Shown one piece after another: positions 1 to 6,044 of a stretch of DNA of 6,205 nt. The position numbers and the translations under genes were made by a program. The stretch is from JAUWQU01 sp964564285 (GTDB lineage Bacteria; Planctomycetota; Phycisphaerae; SM23-33). The notes beneath the pieces were generated by a model. The model was not told where the DNA came from and searched no databases. It saw nothing but the letters and a program-made list of their open reading frames with translations. The stretch is from assembly GCA_964564285.1 (NCBI GenBank), contig CAZMBZ010000299.1, positions 1 to 6,205 of the forward strand. Reading direction: 5' to 3'. Numbering within the stretch: the first letter of the stretch is position 1; every line of letters begins with the position of its first letter.

Positions 1-1
1 T

Positions 2-13
2 TCCTGCGCAGGA
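2..13. repeat. Perfect 12-bp palindrome
   Basis: TCCTGCGCAGGA equals its own reverse complement. It overlaps a second palindrome, GGATCC, at 11-16. It could be a protein-binding site or chance; nothing nearby decides this. Confidence 0.4.
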
Positions 14-43
14 TCCGGTTCGTATGCCAAGGAGGCCGAAGCA

Positions 44-63
44 GGCGATGCCGTAGCATCGTC
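44..63. repeat. Short hairpin in the left intergenic region
   Basis: The arms CGATGC (46-51) and GCATCG (56-61) pair perfectly around a CGTA loop. One G-U and one G-C pair can extend the stem to 44-63. No T-run follows, so an intrinsic terminator is not supported. Confidence 0.4.
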
Positions 64-68
64 GACCC

Positions 69-82
69 GCCTACCGGCAGGC
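69..82. repeat. REP-like imperfect palindrome
   Basis: GCCTACCGGCAGGC is a palindrome with one mismatched pair (A73 against C78). It is followed directly by another AGG-rich unit. GC-rich CCGG-centred palindromes of this form resemble dispersed repetitive extragenic palindromes in many bacterial genomes. With a single copy in the window, REP status is only an inference. Confidence 0.35.
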
Positions 83-346
83 AGGTGCAGACCGACGCAG
101 GCGGACCGGAGACCAGCAGGAACCCAACAAGACTTACCTGAGGCCGCTTAGCCCAACCTGGCTTGGCGGACCTCCAGCAGGACGATCAGCCCTTGATTCG
201 TCCAGCCCAGGCGCATTCACACTCTGCGCCACCGGCGAAGTATCCCTGGCGATCATCCCCAAGCCGACCTCGCCGGGCCTGCCAGCCGGGACTGGGAGCG
301 TTGGCCTTCATCCCTCGGAAGAAAATCGCCTCCTTACAGGAAGCTA

Positions 347-377
347 TTGCCCCATCCCATTGCCTTAACGCTATAAT
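347..377 (+). promoter_or_regulatory. Candidate sigma-70-type promoter for the DUF1080 gene
   Basis: A perfect TATAAT lies at 372-377. The best -35 candidate is TTGCCC at 347-352, a 4/6 match with a long 19-bp spacer. Transcription would start near 384 and leave a leader of about 90 nt before the start codon at 474. The -10 match is strong and the -35 weak. Confidence 0.45.
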
Positions 378-389
378 ACCCCTTCGGTT

Positions 390-436
390 CCCGCGACCGA
401 TGCGGGCAGATTATCCGCCAAAGGCAAAGGTTTGCC
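390..436 (+). promoter_or_regulatory. Two small inverted repeats in the DUF1080 leader
   Basis: Between the predicted transcription start and the ribosome binding site there are two dyads. CCCGC (390-394) pairs with GCGGG (402-406) around a 7-nt loop. GGCAAA (423-428) is followed by TTTGCC (431-436) with only GG between them. The second is too tight for a good RNA hairpin and looks more like an operator for a dimeric regulator. Neither has a known family match. Confidence 0.25.
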
Positions 437-458
437 GCGACTTACGAAGCGGTTCAGC

Positions 459-464
459 AAGGAG
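459..464 (+). promoter_or_regulatory. Ribosome binding site fixing the DUF1080 start
   Basis: AAGGAG ends 9 nt before the ATG at 474. An upstream in-frame ATG at 432 lacks such a site and would put a charged, non-signal extension ahead of the signal peptide, so 474 is chosen. Confidence 0.8.
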
Positions 465-473
465 ATCGACACC

Positions 474-1283
474 ATGAAACTCAATCGCACTATCTTGGTT
501 GGCCTGACAATCGCCCTGCTTGGCGGCCTGGTTCTGCCAAGCGCCCTCGCCGCCAAGAAGCCGGCCGAGAAGAAGAAGGAACAGTGGGTCCAGTTGTTTA
601 ACGGCAAGGACCTCACGGGCTGGATGCCCAAGTTCGCCGGTTACGCCCTTGGGGAGAACTACCTGGACACCTTCGGCGTCAAGGATGGGCTGCTGACGGT
701 TAGCTACGACAAGTGGAAGAAGTTCAACGGCAAGTTCGGGCACCTTTTTTACAAGAAGGAGTTCAAGAACTATCGCCTGCGAGTTGAGTACCGCTTCATC
801 GGCGACCAGGTCGCCGGCGGAGCCGGCTGGGCCACGCGCAACAACGGGCTGATGATTCTCGGCCAGAAGCCCGAGACCATGCGCAAGACTCAGAGCTTTC
901 CCGTTTCCATCGAGGTGCAGTTGCTCGGGGGCCTTGGCAAGGGCAAACGCGCCACGGGCAACCTATGCACGCCCGGCACGAATGTGGTGATGGACGGCAA
1001 GCTCATTACCCCCCATGTAATCAAGTCCACGGCCAAGACATATGACGGCGATCAGTGGGTCATCCTGGAGGTCGAGGTACTGGGCAACCGGGTGCGGCAC
1101 ATCGTCGAGGGCAAGACCGTCCTGGAATACACCGACCCCCAACTGGACCCCAGGGACGGGGACGCCAAGGCACTGCTCAAGGCCGGTGCGAGCAAGATCA
1201 TCCACAGCGGAACGATTTCCATCCAGGCGGAGAGCCATCCCACCCAGTTCCGCAAAATCGAGATCATGGAACTGAAGGACTGA
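474..1283 (+). CDS. Secreted DUF1080 (3-keto-disaccharide hydrolase-like) protein
   Basis: The product has 269 residues. Residues 1-26 form a Sec signal peptide: positive n-region (MKLNR), hydrophobic core, and cleavage expected after SALA, followed by a lysine-rich linker. The rest matches the DUF1080 (PF06439) beta-sandwich in order: LFNGKDLTGW (41-50), the GVKDGLLTV strand (68-76), the FKNYRLRVEYRF strand (97-108), RNNGLMI (122-128), FPVSIEVQLLGG (142-153), GDQWVILEVEV (192-202), and the C-terminal AESHPTQFRKIEIMEL block (252-267). Single-domain length is usual for the family. Family knowledge: some members hydrolyse 3-keto-glycosides formed by glycoside oxidoreductases, but most are untested, so substrate and activity here are inferred. 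The protein probably acts in the periplasm or at the surface. It is transcribed alone, convergent with the next gene. Confidence 0.9.
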   Translation: MKLNRTILVGLTIALLGGLVLPSALAAKKPAEKKKEQWVQLFNGKDLTGWMPKFAGYALGENYLDTFGVKDGLLTVSYDKWKKFNGKFGHLFYKKEFKNYRLRVEYRFIGDQVAGGAGWATRNNGLMILGQKPETMRKTQSFPVSIEVQLLGGLGKGKRATGNLCTPGTNVVMDGKLITPHVIKSTAKTYDGDQWVILEVEVLGNRVRHIVEGKTVLEYTDPQLDPRDGDAKALLKAGASKIIHSGTISIQAESHPTQFRKIEIMELKD

Positions 1284-1468
1284 CGCCCGAAGGCCCGCGA
1301 GGTGGGGATGTGTGGGACAGTCAGCCATTCGTGGCCCTTGACGGCCTTGTTGCCGTCAAGAACCTCTTGCCCGTTCATGCCGCCTCCTTGGGAAAAGAAG
1401 AACAACTGTTCAGCGTACCGATTTAGCCCTGCCCAGGCTCTCTCGGCATCGGACGCTAGTCCCCAATG
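1284..1468. other. Convergent intergenic region
   Basis: This gap separates the stop codons of the plus-strand DUF1080 gene and the minus-strand repeat-protein gene. Besides one strong hairpin (1337-1360) it contains, on the minus strand, an AAGGAGG four bases before an ATG at 1378. That frame runs antisense into the DUF1080 gene and is not called as a gene. Confidence 0.6.
1337..1360. terminator. 9-bp hairpin between convergent genes, possible bidirectional terminator
   Basis: CTTGACGGC (1337-1345) and GCCGTCAAG (1352-1360) pair perfectly around the 6-nt loop CTTGTT. The hairpin starts 54 nt after the DUF1080 stop and lies about 110 nt beyond the repeat-protein stop. Neither side has a T-run, so a classical intrinsic terminator is not proven. 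The position between convergent genes makes transcript ending or end protection the simplest role. Confidence 0.45.
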
Positions 1469-3406
1469 CTACGGTGCGGCAGTTATCGTCAGTTCCTGGT
1501 CGCCGGGCTTAATAGTGCTATTCCCGGTCCAACCACGCCCGGGCACGTTGGCGTATACGTAGATGACTGGTTCGTCATCCAAATCCTCAAGGGCAAAATG
1601 TCCGGAAGAATCCGTTATGGATGAGCCCGGATAAACATGCGTCGCGGTTGCTCTTGCTGTGACGATGGCTCCCGGCACTGGGTTGCCCTTCGTGTCAATT
1701 ACGAGCCCTCGAAGTTTCCGGTTTGCGGCCTTGAGCACCAGATCGTGCCCTCCGGGGATCTCAGATTGATCGAGCACGACTTCGGCCACACTGAATCCCG
1801 GTGCATGAGCGGACACCGCATACTGTGCCGAAATACTTGGCACTTCCATTTGATAGCGGCCATCTTTGTCGGTCCGAGCCTTCGCAACGACACCGAATCG
1901 CCCCATGTGCGAGGCGTCGATTTGTGCCTGGACCAAGGCGTTAACCAGCGCACGCCCCCTGGCGTCCTTCACGGTCCCTGAGACCTTGATTGGCGTACTG
2001 AGCACAATCATGGGGGGCTTCTCTTCCTTGGCGACGGCGACCACGGCTGCGAGGTTCTGCTTGGGATGTCGCACCAGAACGAAACAGAACCATGGGCCCA
2101 CGTCCGCCGTGTCGAGAACCAGACGTCCGTTCGCGTCGGCAACTATGTCTTTCGGGGGCTGCCAGATGGGCATTATCTGACCTGCGGCGGCCGGCACCGG
2201 CTTGCCGGCTGGATCATAAACAGGAAGCACGATCTGTGGCATTGCCGTGACTGAGACCACGGCACGCTCGGTCTTCCCTACCTCGACAGAGAACGACTTG
2301 CCCTTTTCTTCCTTGTACGAGTAGCCCGTCGCCATGAACTCCCGGATCACATACTTGCCGGGCGACAGGTAGAGCCTGGCCACTCCGTTCGGGTCCATGC
2401 TGACGGACGTGGAAATCCTCAAATCCTCCGCGGGGGATACTTGGACGAACGCGTGGGGAGCAATAGGTTTGCCGCTGTTGGCATCAACTGCAACGATTTC
2501 CAGAATACCCCCGCGGGCGGCCACGATCTTCGCTGAAGCGATCTTGCCGTTATCAACTTTCAGATTCTCCTGCGTTCCGAGCCACTCAGGCAATGCATCG
2601 CCATCGCCAACGATCTCGATCTCATATTTGCCCGCGGTCATGCCGGCCATGCTGAAATGCCCGTCCTTGTCAGTCTTGGCGTACTCGAAGTGACTGCCGC
2701 TGGTAAGAGAGCTGGCTGCGCGCACCTTCACGCCGGCAAGTGGTTTCCCTGTTCCCTTCTCGACCACGGCGCCCTCAATCCGGCCCTCGGGAGGCAGGAC
2801 CAGGCGTATACCCTCCTGCCCGGGAGTAAGTCCCTTCGCCAGCGCCCGCGACTTGCCTGCTGCCGTGATGTCAAAGGCAACCGTTACCCGCTGGGGAAGC
2901 GACGAAAAGCGGAAGTGGCCTTTCTCGTCGGTCCTCGCCAGGAAAGGCTCGACGCGAATAGGGAAGAACATTCGCTTCGCCGGAGGCCCTTTCATCTCTA
3001 GCAGCAGGGCAACGGCTGCGCCAACCACGGGTTTGCCGGCCTCATCAACGATCTCGCCTTCAATGATCGTCGGCGGACCCAGTTGAAGAACCGGATCGGC
3101 GAAACCGGCCCAGGCCCAAATGGCCCAGTCGATGCACTTGCCTTCCTTCGACGCTACGACCACCAAAGCGCGCGGCACCTTCTCCTTCCCGAACCGGAAG
3201 GATCCATCCGCGCCGGTCACTGTCGAGGCTGGCCCCCGGACCTCCCCGCCGACCGCAGGACCGCCAATCGCGATGACCTTTGCCCCGGCGACCGGCTGCC
3301 CTTTCTCATCAACAACGCGTCCCGCCAGATCTCTGGCCGAATCGGCGGCAGCCGCCGCACATGCAAAGAGAGCGATGAGGATGAGGGATGCTATATGCCT
3401 GTGCAT
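1469..3406 (-). CDS. Secreted protein with seven carboxypeptidase-regulatory-like repeats
   Basis: The product has 645 residues from the ATG at 3406. That start has AGGGAG seven bases upstream and directly opens a signal peptide (MHRH, then a hydrophobic core to about residue 21). Cys16 in LFAC could also be a weak lipobox, so a lipoprotein is possible. The mature part is a tandem array of beta-sandwich units of 80-95 residues resembling CarboxypepD_reg (PF13620), beginning near residues 28, 116, 209, 300, 390, 474 and 566. Most units open with a G-x-V-x-D-x-x-G-x-P-V-x-G-A pattern, as in GRVVDEKGQPVAGAKV, GEIVDEAGKPVVGAAV and GLVIDTKGNPVPGAIV. Several carry a later T-D-x-x-G-x-F/Y turn, for example ARTDEKGHFRF and ARTDKDGRYQM. 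No peptidase, glycosidase or TonB-receptor domain is present. Such proteins are usually binding or structural modules; a specific ligand cannot be read from the sequence. Confidence 0.88.
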   Translation of the reverse strand: MHRHIASLILIALFACAAAAADSARDLAGRVVDEKGQPVAGAKVIAIGGPAVGGEVRGPASTVTGADGSFRFGKEKVPRALVVVASKEGKCIDWAIWAWAGFADPVLQLGPPTIIEGEIVDEAGKPVVGAAVALLLEMKGPPAKRMFFPIRVEPFLARTDEKGHFRFSSLPQRVTVAFDITAAGKSRALAKGLTPGQEGIRLVLPPEGRIEGAVVEKGTGKPLAGVKVRAASSLTSGSHFEYAKTDKDGHFSMAGMTAGKYEIEIVGDGDALPEWLGTQENLKVDNGKIASAKIVAARGGILEIVAVDANSGKPIAPHAFVQVSPAEDLRISTSVSMDPNGVARLYLSPGKYVIREFMATGYSYKEEKGKSFSVEVGKTERAVVSVTAMPQIVLPVYDPAGKPVPAAAGQIMPIWQPPKDIVADANGRLVLDTADVGPWFCFVLVRHPKQNLAAVVAVAKEEKPPMIVLSTPIKVSGTVKDARGRALVNALVQAQIDASHMGRFGVVAKARTDKDGRYQMEVPSISAQYAVSAHAPGFSVAEVVLDQSEIPGGHDLVLKAANRKLRGLVIDTKGNPVPGAIVTARATATHVYPGSSITDSSGHFALEDLDDEPVIYVYANVPGRGWTGNSTIKPGDQELTITAAP

Positions 3407-3413
3407 AGAAGGA

Positions 3414-3419
3414 CTCCCT
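3414..3419 (-). promoter_or_regulatory. Ribosome binding site deciding the repeat-protein start
   Basis: On the minus strand AGGGAG ends 7 nt before the ATG at 3406. A longer in-frame start at 3487 would add 27 polar residues before the signal peptide, and I see no comparable site for it, so the shorter start is preferred. Confidence 0.75.
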
Positions 3420-3495
3420 GAAAACGTGTCTTCGCCACTGGCCCAGGGATTTCCCACACAGCCCTTGGCCCGCGACACCAAGCCCACGCTTGTAG

Positions 3496-3523
3496 ATTAT
3501 CCCTTACGTGTATGAAGATGCAA
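3496..3523 (-). promoter_or_regulatory. Weak candidate promoter for the repeat-protein gene
   Basis: On the minus strand GATAAT (3501-3496, 5/6 to TATAAT) follows TTGCAT (3523-3518) with a 16-bp spacer. The -35 shares only TTG with consensus. Transcription would begin near 3489, about 80 nt before the start codon. The preceding genes on this strand end well upstream, so a separate promoter is plausible. Confidence 0.3.
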
Positions 3524-3538
3524 GCGGTCTTCGGCCGA

Positions 3539-3556
3539 TGCCGCCTCTAAGCGGCA
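3539..3556. terminator. 6-bp hairpin after the serine hydrolase remnant
   Basis: TGCCGC (3539-3544) and GCGGCA (3551-3556) pair around a 6-nt loop, 14 bases past the stop codon of the minus-strand remnant. It could be the old terminator of the sulfatase-side transcription unit. No T-run follows. Confidence 0.3.
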
Positions 3557-3570
3557 GGAACTGGCGTCGT

Positions 3571-3846
3571 TCACCTCGTTGGCTTCTGAGCGATATTCCC
3601 CGTTACAGCCTGGATGAACTTCGGGTGATACTTGTTGAAGTTCCGGCCGCGGCCGTTGCGGTTTATTACTGTTACGAGGTCGGTCTCGGGGTCGATGCGG
3701 ATCGTTGTGGACGTGGCTGAGCCGTGTCCGAACGTGCCCTTGCCCAACCCGTCGCCCTCGTACCACACGGTGGCCCCGCCGCCCGACGCGTCGGCCGTGT
3801 ATGTCCGCATGCAGCCCAGCGGCTTCCACAGGCACCGGCGCGAACT
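3571..3846 (-). pseudogene. Broken C-terminal remnant of a serine hydrolase (class C beta-lactamase fold)
   Basis: One minus-strand frame is open for 91 codons between a stop at 3849-3847 and a stop at 3571. It contains FGHGSATSTTIRIDPETDLV and then VINRNGRGRNFNKYHPKF. In serine hydrolases of the beta-lactamase class C / penicillin-binding family, an F-G-H-G-G/S-A-T-x-T motif followed by a D-P-x-x-D-L-V strand forms the C-terminal active-site edge (the H-x-G motif stands for the KTG triad). The catalytic S-x-x-K and Y-x-N regions that should lie upstream are missing, and the first internal ATG (3810) lacks a well-placed ribosome binding site. The 67 bp between this frame and the sulfatase stop hold a hydrophobic signal-peptide-like frame (reading GVALSVVCIMAGPCL) in another phase. 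This suggests the remains of both ends of one gene after an internal deletion and frameshift. The family call rests on motif resemblance only. Confidence 0.5.
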
Positions 3847-3913
3847 TCAACCGAAGACATGGCCCGGCCATGATGCAGACGACCGAAAGCGCGACACCAC
3901 ATCGAGACCTCGC

Positions 3914-5356
3914 TCAACCCTTGTACGGCACGGTGCCGTTTTTGTAGGTCTTGTAGCCCCGCTGCCGGATGTACTCTTGGCCTGTAACGAATTTGTCGCC
4001 CCGAGCGGCGAGCATCTTGTTCAGTTGGGCGTCGAGTTTCTTCTGCAAATCCGCGTGTTCGTCCTTGTTGGCCCGGTTGGTCTGCTGGTACGGATCGGTC
4101 TTGTTATCATAGAGCAGCCAGGGGCCCTTCAAGTCGCGGACGTAGGTGTAGCGGCGCGTCCGCAGGCCGCGGTATTCCTTGCCACCCGCCCGGCTGGTCC
4201 ACTCGCCGAACGGTGCGACGCAGCAGATCAAGGCCGCGTCGTTGTCGGGCGCCTTTTCGCCGGTAAACACGCCTGAAAAGTCCGTGCCCTCGACCGTCTT
4301 GGGAATCGTCACACCCGCCAGGCCCAGCAGCGTGGGCATGATGTCCGGCGCGTTAAAGGGCATGTCGATTTCCTTGCCTCCCCGCCCGCACGCCGCTGGG
4401 TAGCGCAGCAGGAAGGGCACGCGAATAGCCTCATCCCAGGGCCTTTGTTTGCGTTGCTCGCCCTGCGAGCCGAGCATGTCGCCATGGTCGCTGGTGAAAA
4501 CGAAGATCGTCTCGTCGGCGATGCCGGCGTCGTCGATGGTCTTCAGCAGGTCGCCCACGCACACATCGAGCGCGGCGCAGTGGGCGTAGTAGCCCTGGAT
4601 ATCTTTCCGTGCGCGCGGGATGGATTTGGCGGGCACGTTGGGGCGCAGCTTGATCTTTTCGGCGTCGGCAAAGAGCCTGCGAGACTCCGCCGGGGCCGTC
4701 TCATACGGATTGTGCGGCGGACCCCACGAGAGCATCAGCAGGAATGGCTTGTCGTCCCGGGCGTGGGAGGTGATGTACTTCTGGGCGTCGCGAGTCTGGG
4801 CTGCCGCGTCGTAACCTTCCCAGAACAACTTCTCGTCGGAATCGCCATAATAGGCCGAGCGGTTGTAGTTGTGCGTACACTCCAGAACCTTCCAGTAGTC
4901 AAAGCCCTGGCGACGTTCGCGAGGGATGAACGAGCTTCGCCCGTGTCCGTCGAGGTGCCACTTTCCGATGTACCCCGTCCCGTAACCTGCCGCGGTAAAG
5001 ACCTCCGCTATCGACACCGCATCTTTGGAAAGGCACAGGTCGTTGAGGAACAGGCCGTTGGTGATCGGGTACTGGCCCGTCATAAGACTCGCGCGGTAAG
5101 GCGTGCAGACCGGGCAGCACGAGACGGTCGTGGTCATGTTCACGCTCTTCGCCGCCAGCTTGTCCAGGTTCGGCGTTATCGCATTGGGGTCGCCCGCGTA
5201 GCCGGTCGCCTGGGCCCGCCACTGGTCGCCGAATACGTAAACCACGTTGGGACGCTTGCGGGAGGGCACCGCGTTCGACGCTGCCGAAAGAACGCCACCC
5301 GTCTTTGCCGCCGTGAACGCCACACCCATCGCCTTCAGAAATGTCCGTCGATCCAT
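3914..5356 (-). CDS. Tat-exported Cys-type sulfatase (alkaline phosphatase superfamily, S1)
   Basis: The product has 480 residues, normal for a type I sulfatase. MDRRTFLKAMG is a twin-arginine signal (RR at 3-4), followed by a hydrophobic stretch and likely cleavage near residue 29, so the enzyme acts outside the cytoplasm. Active-site parts appear in order: metal ligands D44-Q45 in VVYVFGDQWR; the C-x-P-x-R motif CTPYRASLMTG, with Cys84 as the residue converted to formylglycine and Arg88; GKWHLDG (K132, H134); GPPHNPYE (H215); TSDHGDMLGSQG (D290, H291); and K303 in KQRPWDE. The C-terminal GLRTRRYTYVRD and LLYDNKTDPYQ are the usual small subdomain. The enzyme hydrolyses sulfate esters, but the substrate (a glycan sulfate is likely from context) cannot be read out. 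Activity requires a maturase (FGE or anSME) encoded elsewhere. The gene is the last of three minus-strand genes and starts 85 nt after the previous one. Confidence 0.95.
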   Translation of the reverse strand: MDRRTFLKAMGVAFTAAKTGGVLSAASNAVPSRKRPNVVYVFGDQWRAQATGYAGDPNAITPNLDKLAAKSVNMTTTVSCCPVCTPYRASLMTGQYPITNGLFLNDLCLSKDAVSIAEVFTAAGYGTGYIGKWHLDGHGRSSFIPRERRQGFDYWKVLECTHNYNRSAYYGDSDEKLFWEGYDAAAQTRDAQKYITSHARDDKPFLLMLSWGPPHNPYETAPAESRRLFADAEKIKLRPNVPAKSIPRARKDIQGYYAHCAALDVCVGDLLKTIDDAGIADETIFVFTSDHGDMLGSQGEQRKQRPWDEAIRVPFLLRYPAACGRGGKEIDMPFNAPDIMPTLLGLAGVTIPKTVEGTDFSGVFTGEKAPDNDAALICCVAPFGEWTSRAGGKEYRGLRTRRYTYVRDLKGPWLLYDNKTDPYQQTNRANKDEHADLQKKLDAQLNKMLAARGDKFVTGQEYIRQRGYKTYKNGTVPYKG

Positions 5357-5360
5357 GTCA

Positions 5361-5365
5361 TCTCC
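5361..5365 (-). promoter_or_regulatory. Ribosome binding site of the sulfatase gene
   Basis: GGAGA on the minus strand ends 4 nt before the ATG at 5356, the start that opens the Tat signal. It begins four bases after the TAA that closes the isomerase-like remnant, an arrangement typical of adjacent genes in an operon. Confidence 0.65.
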
Positions 5366-5369
5366 ATCG

Positions 5370-5400
5370 TTACGCGTTGGCTATCATCTTCTCGAAGACC
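5370..5400 (-). pseudogene. 3'-end remnant of an isomerase/epimerase gene
   Basis: The minus strand reads VFEKMIANA and then TAA (5372-5370). The intact neighbour at the right edge ends VFEKMIAKAHK and then TAG. Both contain the same exact 24-bp sequence in the same reading frame, and a diverged similarity continues to the stop. Upstream of the shared block nothing isomerase-like remains. The fragment is too short to act alone and looks like the leftover end of a former gene copy directly in front of the sulfatase. Confidence 0.5.
5377..5400. repeat. 24-bp direct repeat, left copy
   Basis: An exact match to 6058-6081 in the same orientation, beginning TTGGCTATCATC and ending TCGAAGACC on the plus strand. 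The copies start 681 bp apart and enclose the small secreted gene at 5442-5972. Confidence 0.9.
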
Positions 5401-5441
5401 CAACAAATGGTTTCCATCCCAATTAACGAGGGGCGATGCTC

Positions 5442-5972
5442 CTATTCCCTGGTCTCGCGCACTCGGTCATAGGCAGCGAAGGGCTGGTTGTTGAAGTCCC
5501 CGCCAATAAATAGCAGGTCGTTGGCCTTATCCTTAGCCGGCACGACCACGAGGTTGAACGACTCAGCATCGCCCATTTGATCGTCGCCCTTGGGGCGGAA
5601 GTACACCAAGTGCGGATTGCCCTTGTGGCTTACGAGTATGAAAGGCCGCTGCTGGCCGTCGCTGTGATGGCTCTTGAACGTCCCGGCCATGTACAAACTC
5701 TTGTCCTTTAGGAAATCGTTGTACTTCTCCGGGATCTTCGTGGCCACGGTCGGATCCGGGCAGAACTCGTAGAAGGCATCGGCCATGCTCTTGGCCCTCT
5801 TGGCGTCAAGCAGTCGGGCGGTCAGTTCAACATTCAGTTTCCATTTGCCTCCCAGCCGGCTGGCGACGACATTCTCCTTGTCCGGCTCGACCCGCATGGC
5901 CGCCCACGCGACCACGGCGGCGGAAAACAAGAGCCCGGCCCCGAGGACTGCCGCGATGACTTTGCATCTCAT
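5442..5972 (-). CDS. Small secreted protein of unknown function, lipocalin-like features
   Basis: The product has 176 residues. Residues 1-24 form a signal peptide (MRCK, then a long hydrophobic core, with AWA cleavage near 24), so it is exported. The mature part opens with SRLGGKWKLN (38-47), recalling the L-x-G-x-W start of lipocalin-like beta-barrels. A helical stretch (48-90) follows, then strand-rich segments ending in FIGGDFNNQPFAAYDRVR (155-172). I do not recognise the family; similar small secreted proteins are common in planctomycetes, and a lipocalin-like fold is only a suggestion. A purine-rich AAAGGGAAG precedes the ATG at 5972 by 3 nt, an acceptable but close site. The gene lies between the isomerase/epimerase (72-nt gap) and the sulfatase (85-nt gap) on the same strand, so it is probably co-transcribed, and it is enclosed by a 24-bp direct repeat. 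Confidence 0.8.
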   Translation of the reverse strand: MRCKVIAAVLGAGLLFSAAVVAWAAMRVEPDKENVVASRLGGKWKLNVELTARLLDAKRAKSMADAFYEFCPDPTVATKIPEKYNDFLKDKSLYMAGTFKSHHSDGQQRPFILVSHKGNPHLVYFRPKGDDQMGDAESFNLVVVPAKDKANDLLFIGGDFNNQPFAAYDRVRETRE

Positions 5973-6044
5973 AGTCTTCCCTTTCGTAAGAATCCGTAAC
6001 TCCCAAAACGAACTTGGCTCGCAACCGCTGCGGGCCGACCGTTC

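Larger units (their letters stand above)
1..346. other. Non-coding 5' flank without a recognisable gene
   Basis: No reading frame here on either strand gives a protein-like product with a ribosome binding site. Plus-strand frames open from the left edge end at about 141 (frame 1) and 151 (frame 2), and their translations have no family resemblance. The tail of a gene lying to the left cannot be excluded. The stretch is rich in short palindromes, annotated separately. It looks intergenic, upstream of the DUF1080 gene. Confidence 0.5.

Noticed and set aside
432..473. N-terminal extension of the DUF1080 protein from the ATG at 432
   Set aside because: It adds 14 polar residues before a complete signal peptide and overlaps the AAGGAG that serves the ATG at 474.
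163..477. Plus-strand frame of 104 codons before the DUF1080 gene
   Set aside because: Low-complexity proline/serine/arginine-rich translation, no ribosome binding site, and it covers the promoter and leader of the DUF1080 gene.
3407..3487. Longer start of the repeat protein at 3487
   Set aside because: The extra 27 residues would bury the signal peptide; the ATG at 3406 has a well-spaced AGGGAG.
3632..4276. Plus-strand frame of 214 codons across the serine hydrolase remnant and the sulfatase 3' end
   Set aside because: It is antisense to recognisable motifs on the minus strand and has no family features of its own.
4445..5494. Long plus-strand reading frame (349 codons) opposite the sulfatase gene
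   Set aside because: It lies antisense to a sulfatase with all active-site motifs. Its translation is arginine- and valine-rich without motifs, as expected for a mirror frame in GC-rich coding DNA.
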